From Alviniconcha marisindica (Eukaryota; Mollusca; Gastropoda; Provannidae), in NCBI GenBank assembly GCA_018857735.1, contig JABMCL010000176.1:179501-243500 (forward strand): a stretch of DNA of 64,000 nt, in the 5' to 3' direction. This document shows, one piece after another, positions 61,221-64,000 of this stretch. Position numbers and translations under genes: made by a program. Under the pieces are notes generated by a model that saw nothing but the letters and a program-made list of their open reading frames with translations, made no database searches and was not told where the DNA came from. How positions within the stretch are numbered: the stretch's first letter is position 1; each line of letters opens with the position of its first letter.

Positions 61221-64000
61221 TGTGTGTGTGTGTGTGTGTGCATGCATGTGTGAGTGTGTGCATGCATGTGTGAGTGTGTGCATGTGTAAGTTTGTGTGGG
61301 TATTTGTGTGAAAGAAAGGGAGAAGGGGATGGAAAACTGACACACGATATGACACTGACACAATCTGACACCAATGCAACCTGACAATGATACAGTCTGA
61401 CACCAACACAGACACTGACACCAACACAGACACTGACACAATCTGACAATGACACAATCTGACACTGACACAATCAGACACTGACACAATCAGACACCAA
61501 CACAAACTGACACAAAAAGAAGAGATCATGTGCTAAATAGCCAGCAGTGCATTCAGTATCATTTGTTTTGATGTTTGATTGGCATTTCAGCTGTACCCGT
61601 GGTAGCTAACAATGCAAGTATACTTTGATAGTGTATTTTGCTTACTTCCCATGCTTTGTTTAGATCTGAGAAGTATTCTTTGGAGAGAAAAAAAGCCTCC
61701 ATTTTTTTCAAATTATTATTTGTATGTTTGTGTTCAGGTCATCGTTGACTTCTGCTGCAGTTTGAGTTTTGTATAGTTGTTTTTTCTTGTTTTTAGGTTT
61801 CTTTAACAGTTTGTCTTTGTTTGTTCAAGTTTGAAAACTGAACAGACTGTTCAGCCAGTTCTTCTTCCTGCTTTATGTGGAGCGTTTGACACTTGGCACT
61901 GCTGGTGGCCCATTCATTTCAAAATGGACCCATAAAATCAGAGGACATGGGGCCATTGTCCACATATCCATTTCACATTTAGACTGAACCCTTAAACTGG
62001 TCACCTTTAAATTTCATGCACATACATATGCATGCACATATATACACACATGCATGTATCATGCAAGCTCACACACACGTGGTATGCCTTATTATGTTGT
62101 GCAACTTTAAAATAATTGACATGATAGTTGTTGCCAGTTGAAATAACGTGATGGTTTGCTTTTCAAAAGATGAAACAGAAAGCTGTGGTAGTAATCTAAA
62201 AAAAAGATCAAAACTACATCTGCGTTTTAAAGATCTGCCAGTCAAAACTGAGCGCATGGAATATTTCCCACATCATACTCAGCAGTCCTGCTTGAACCAC
62301 ACAGCTAAAGTAAGACCTCATACTGAGGCAGACTTTTTTTAAACAAAATTGTATTTAAGACACAATGATTAGAACATCCTGGCGTATTCATTTCCTGTAG
62401 TCTCTTCTTTTTAAAAAAGGAAGCATTTATTTAGTTTATGAAGAAATAATTTATCACCAAGAGTTCCACAATACTGATACAGAAACAGGTAAGTAATGCT
62501 GTTGTGGTGGACAGCCAGTTTGTATGGGTATCTGTTCCCAGGGAATATTGCGTGGTGTCATGTGGAAAACCATTCTGTACTAATATTTATTGGAGAGAGT
62601 CTGCTGTATGTGTCTCTTCCCAGGTAACTATTTTGTGGAGACCCATTTTGTGCTGCTGCCTGTTCCCAGATTATTTTGTGGAGACCCATTCTGTCCTGGT
62701 GTCTGTTGCCAGATTGACCATGTTGTGTCTGTTCCCAGATTGACCATGTTGTGTCTGTTCCCAGATTGACCATGTTGTGTCTGTTCCCGGACTGACTATG
62801 TTGTGTCTGTTCCCAGACTGTTGACCATGTTGTGTCTGTTCCCAGGTTGACCCTGTTGTGTCTGTTCCCAGATTGACCATGTTGTGTCTGTTCCCAGATT
62901 GACCATGTTGTGTCTGTTCCCAGACTGACTATGTTGTGTCTGTTCCCAGATTGTTGACCATGTTGTGTCTGTTCCCAGGTTGACCCTGTTGTGTCTGTTC
63001 CCATCGACCATGTTGTGTCTGTTCCCAGGTTGACCATGTTGTGTCTGTTCCCAGATTGACCATGTTGTGTCTATTCCCAGATTGACCATGTGTCTGTTCC
63101 CAAATTGACCATGTTGTGTTTGTTCATGTTGTGTCTGTTCCCAGGTTGACCATGTTGTGTCTGTTCCCAGATTTGTTTCTGTTCAAAGATTGACCATGTT
63201 GTGTCTGTTCAAAGACTGACCATGTTGTGTCTATTCCCAGGTTGACCATGTTGTGTCTGTTCCCAAATTGACCATGTTGTGTTCATGTTGTGTCTGTTCC
63301 CAGGTTGACCATGTTGTGTCTGTTCCCAGATTTGTTTCTGTTCAAAGATTGACCATGTTGTGTCTGTTCAAAGATTGACCATGTTGTGTCTGTTCCCAGG
63401 TTGACCATGTTGTGTCTGTTCCCAGATTGACCATGTTGTGTCTGTTCCCAGATTGACCATGTTGTGTCTGTTCCCAGATCGACCATGTTGTGGAGACCCA
63501 TTCTGTGTGTGCTGCAGCCAGGGCCAATGCAAAACAGAAGTAAGGGTCTCCATTTATTCTGAAGTACATTTGTTTAAATTACTGTTGTTTTTTAGATTCT
63601 TTTTTACTGTGCACTAAAGACATTTTGATTGATTTTTTTATGAATGGGGGGAATGCATCTTTACATAAGCTGTGCCAGTACCTCAGTACTGTTGTTGTGC
63701 AGGGGAGTACACATGTACCAGTACCTCAGTTGTATTGTTGTCCAGGGGAGTACATATGTACCAGTACCTCAGTAGTATTGTTGTCCAGGGGAGTACATAT
63801 GTACCAGTACCTCAGTAGTATTGTTGTCCAGGGGAGTACATATGTACCAGTACCTCAGTAGTATTGTTGTCCAGGGGAGTACATATGTACCAGTACCTCA
63901 GTAGTATTGTTGTCCAGGGGAGTACATATGTACCAGTACCTCAGTAGTATTGTTGTCCAGGGGAGTACATATGTACCAGTACCTCAGTAGTATTGTTGTC
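54452..64000 (+). CDS. FGGY: FGGY-family carbohydrate kinase (D-ribulose kinase-like), N-terminal part, runs off right edge
   Basis: A FGGY-family sugar kinase, closest to animal FGGY, which phosphorylates D-ribulose in the cytosol. Exons: 54465-54641 (coding part), 55672-55789, 56367-56518, 56894-56979, 58796-58923, 59932-60060, 60332-60429, 61024-61134, 63478-63539. They give 353 residues of about 550. Hallmarks are [16 protein letters not shown] (first phosphate-binding loop), [60 protein letters not shown] (conserved Asp) and [16 protein letters not shown], then FVPGVWGP. All phases agree. The second ATPase lobe lies to the right of the window. The acceptor just before 54452 implies an upstream non-coding or short coding exon that I cannot locate. 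Confidence 0.97.
54465..54641 (+). CDS. FGGY: FGGY exon A (start codon candidate)
   Basis: Follows acceptor TTTGCAG at 54451. ATG at 54465 gives [20 protein letters not shown], ending IITVN with donor AAT|GTGGGT in phase 0. Family members carry several residues before this motif, so an upstream coding exon is possible. Confidence 0.88.
54810..55520. repeat. 70/78-bp tandem repeat, FGGY intron A
   Basis: About ten copies around GAACTGAAAGGGATGTGTAA. The 78-bp variant has an extra CTCACTAA. Its TGAAAGGGATG core matches exon B, a weak hint of exon origin. Confidence 0.95.
55672..55789 (+). CDS. FGGY: FGGY exon B
   Basis: The acceptor is CTTTCAG|TCT and the donor G|GTGAGG. Encodes [20 protein letters not shown] and then [19 protein letters not shown]. 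Confidence 0.95.
55930..56172. repeat. Interrupted (CA)n, FGGY intron B
   Basis: CA repeats with CATT and CCCAA interruptions. Confidence 0.93.
56367..56518 (+). CDS. FGGY: FGGY exon C
   Basis: The acceptor ACCGAG|GT is weak, but it is the only AG that restores frame. The donor is GAG|GTACAG. Encodes [20 protein letters not shown] onward to LLWLKE. Confidence 0.93.
56894..56979 (+). CDS. FGGY: FGGY exon D
   Basis: The acceptor is GTCTCAG|CAT. Encodes [20 protein letters not shown] and then WRATGSLT. The donor AG|GTGTGT is the first unit of a GT microsatellite. Confidence 0.95.
56980..57120. repeat. (GT)n, (GGGT)n and poly-G beginning at FGGY exon D donor
   Basis: GT repeats start with the donor GT itself, then GGTG units, about 28 G, TA and GT repeats. 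Confidence 0.95.
57290..58795 (+). repeat. 36-bp minisatellite and diverged copies of FGGY exon E acceptor
   Basis: 57350-58140 is a homogeneous array of GTTCAGCAGTGTATCC and GTGTCATTGTGATCACTG. 58140-58795 holds diverged copies reading GTGTTCAGGTCATTGTGTTC. The true junction GTGTTCAG|GTCATTGTGTTCAC is the last copy. Confidence 0.93.
58796..58923 (+). CDS. FGGY: FGGY exon E
   Basis: The acceptor is GTGTTCAG|GTCATTG and the donor G|GTAAGT. Encodes R, then [20 protein letters not shown], then [20 protein letters not shown]. The intron before it is full of copies of this junction. Confidence 0.95.
59335..59870. repeat. 24-bp minisatellite, FGGY intron E
   Basis: About 22 copies of GCTTGCTGTTCCTGTCTGCT. 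All three plus frames are open because of the eight-codon period. Confidence 0.96.
59932..60060 (+). CDS. FGGY: FGGY exon F (conserved Asp)
   Basis: The acceptor is ACGGCAG|GC and the donor G|GTATGT. Encodes [20 protein letters not shown] through [12 protein letters not shown], containing the family's catalytic-type aspartate. Confidence 0.96.
60256..60330. repeat. (GT)n running into FGGY exon G acceptor
   Basis: About 35 GT units end in GTGCAG, so the microsatellite forms the tract before the acceptor. Confidence 0.96.
60332..60429 (+). CDS. FGGY: FGGY exon G
   Basis: The acceptor is TGTGCAG|CC at the end of a long GT tract. Encodes [20 protein letters not shown] and then [13 protein letters not shown]. 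The first third diverges from the family consensus and the rest is near-identical. The donor could be GTG|GTAAAG (60429) or ATG|GTGGTA (60426); both keep phase. Confidence 0.88.
60850..61023 (+). repeat. Copies of the FGGY exon H acceptor region
   Basis: Two 59-bp copies with TTGTGTAG|GTCACAGAGACAGCC (exon-like parts at 60882 and 60941) precede the true TTGTGAG|GTCACGGGAAGCC. The upstream TTGTTTGGCTGGTGCTG is shared by all. Confidence 0.88.
61024..61134 (+). CDS. FGGY: FGGY exon H
   Basis: The acceptor is TTGTGAG|GTC and the donor CTG|GTCAGT. Encodes [20 protein letters not shown] and then [17 protein letters not shown]. Decoy copies of the junction lie 83 and 142 bases upstream. Confidence 0.93.
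61135..61520. repeat. CAGT, GT and GACACTGACACAATCT repeats, FGGY intron H
   Basis: Short (CAGT)n at the donor, then GT repeats, then a 16-20-bp GACAC minisatellite (61335-61520). Confidence 0.92.
61525..62500. other. Single-copy FGGY intron H
   Basis: AT-rich, with no exon or element recognised. Confidence 0.5.
62610..63477 (+). repeat. 26-bp minisatellite of FGGY exon I acceptor copies
   Basis: About 28 copies of CTGTTCCCAG|ATTGACCATG. The left end (62630-62700) also has two partial copies extending into GTGGAGACCCATTCTGT of exon I. Confidence 0.95.
63478..63539 (+). CDS. FGGY: FGGY exon I
   Basis: The acceptor is TTCCCAG|ATC and the donor AA|GTAAGG. Encodes [20 protein letters not shown]. 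The preceding ~870 bp consists of copies of this junction. Confidence 0.93.
63670..64000 (+). repeat. 43-bp minisatellite, FGGY intron I, reaching the window edge
   Basis: About eight copies containing TATTGTTGTCCAGGGGAGTA, with an acceptor-like TTGTTGTCCAG. Probably copies of the next exon's junction. Confidence 0.95.

Overview
This is animal nuclear DNA. Three conserved eukaryotic genes are split by GT/AG introns, and the rest is SINE-like retroposons, microsatellites and an unusually dense set of minisatellites. The repeat style (tRNA-headed SINEs, elements ending in an AATAAAG-type tail, LINE-like 3' ends) suggests a mollusc, probably a marine gastropod. That placement is inference; no database search was possible.

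Layout. (1) 1-12463, minus strand: the first ten coding exons of ELP3, the radical-SAM/acetyltransferase catalytic subunit of Elongator. The gene runs off the left edge. (2) 12464-12912: a 449-bp putative bidirectional promoter. (3) 12913-18115, plus strand: a complete five-exon TMEM234-like gene. (4) 18116-54450: mainly intergenic, with more than twenty minisatellite arrays, long microsatellites, a 1-kb G-rich array, five full-length-looking copies of one tRNA-headed SINE plus fragments, a second SINE family and LINE tails. It holds one convincing-looking ORF: a GC-rich minus-strand frame of about 465 residues (35553-36950) with an RVTF motif and an acidic Ser-rich tract, which I could not assign. 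(5) 54452-64000, plus strand: nine exons of FGGY (D-ribulose-type carbohydrate kinase), running off the right edge. I see no functional link among the genes beyond the ELP3/TMEM234 head-to-head arrangement.

Main discovery. Several intronic minisatellites are built from the splice junction they abut. In ELP3 intron 9 about 40 tandem units each carry the 3' splice site plus the first 11 bases of exon 10. The other end of exon 10, with its 5' splice site, is tandemly duplicated at a 68-bp period. In FGGY, introns 4, 7 and 8 contain arrays or copies of the acceptor plus the start of the following exon, and the array at the right edge looks like the same thing for the next exon, beyond the window. 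ELP3 intron 7 is an array of units each ending like the true acceptor. The result is trains of decoy splice sites next to the real one, most of which would shift frame or introduce stops.

A second pattern is compositional. Arrays inside ELP3 and FGGY are CpG-poor, while intergenic arrays and the unassigned GC-rich ORF are CpG-rich. This fits the mosaic gene-body methylation known from invertebrates.
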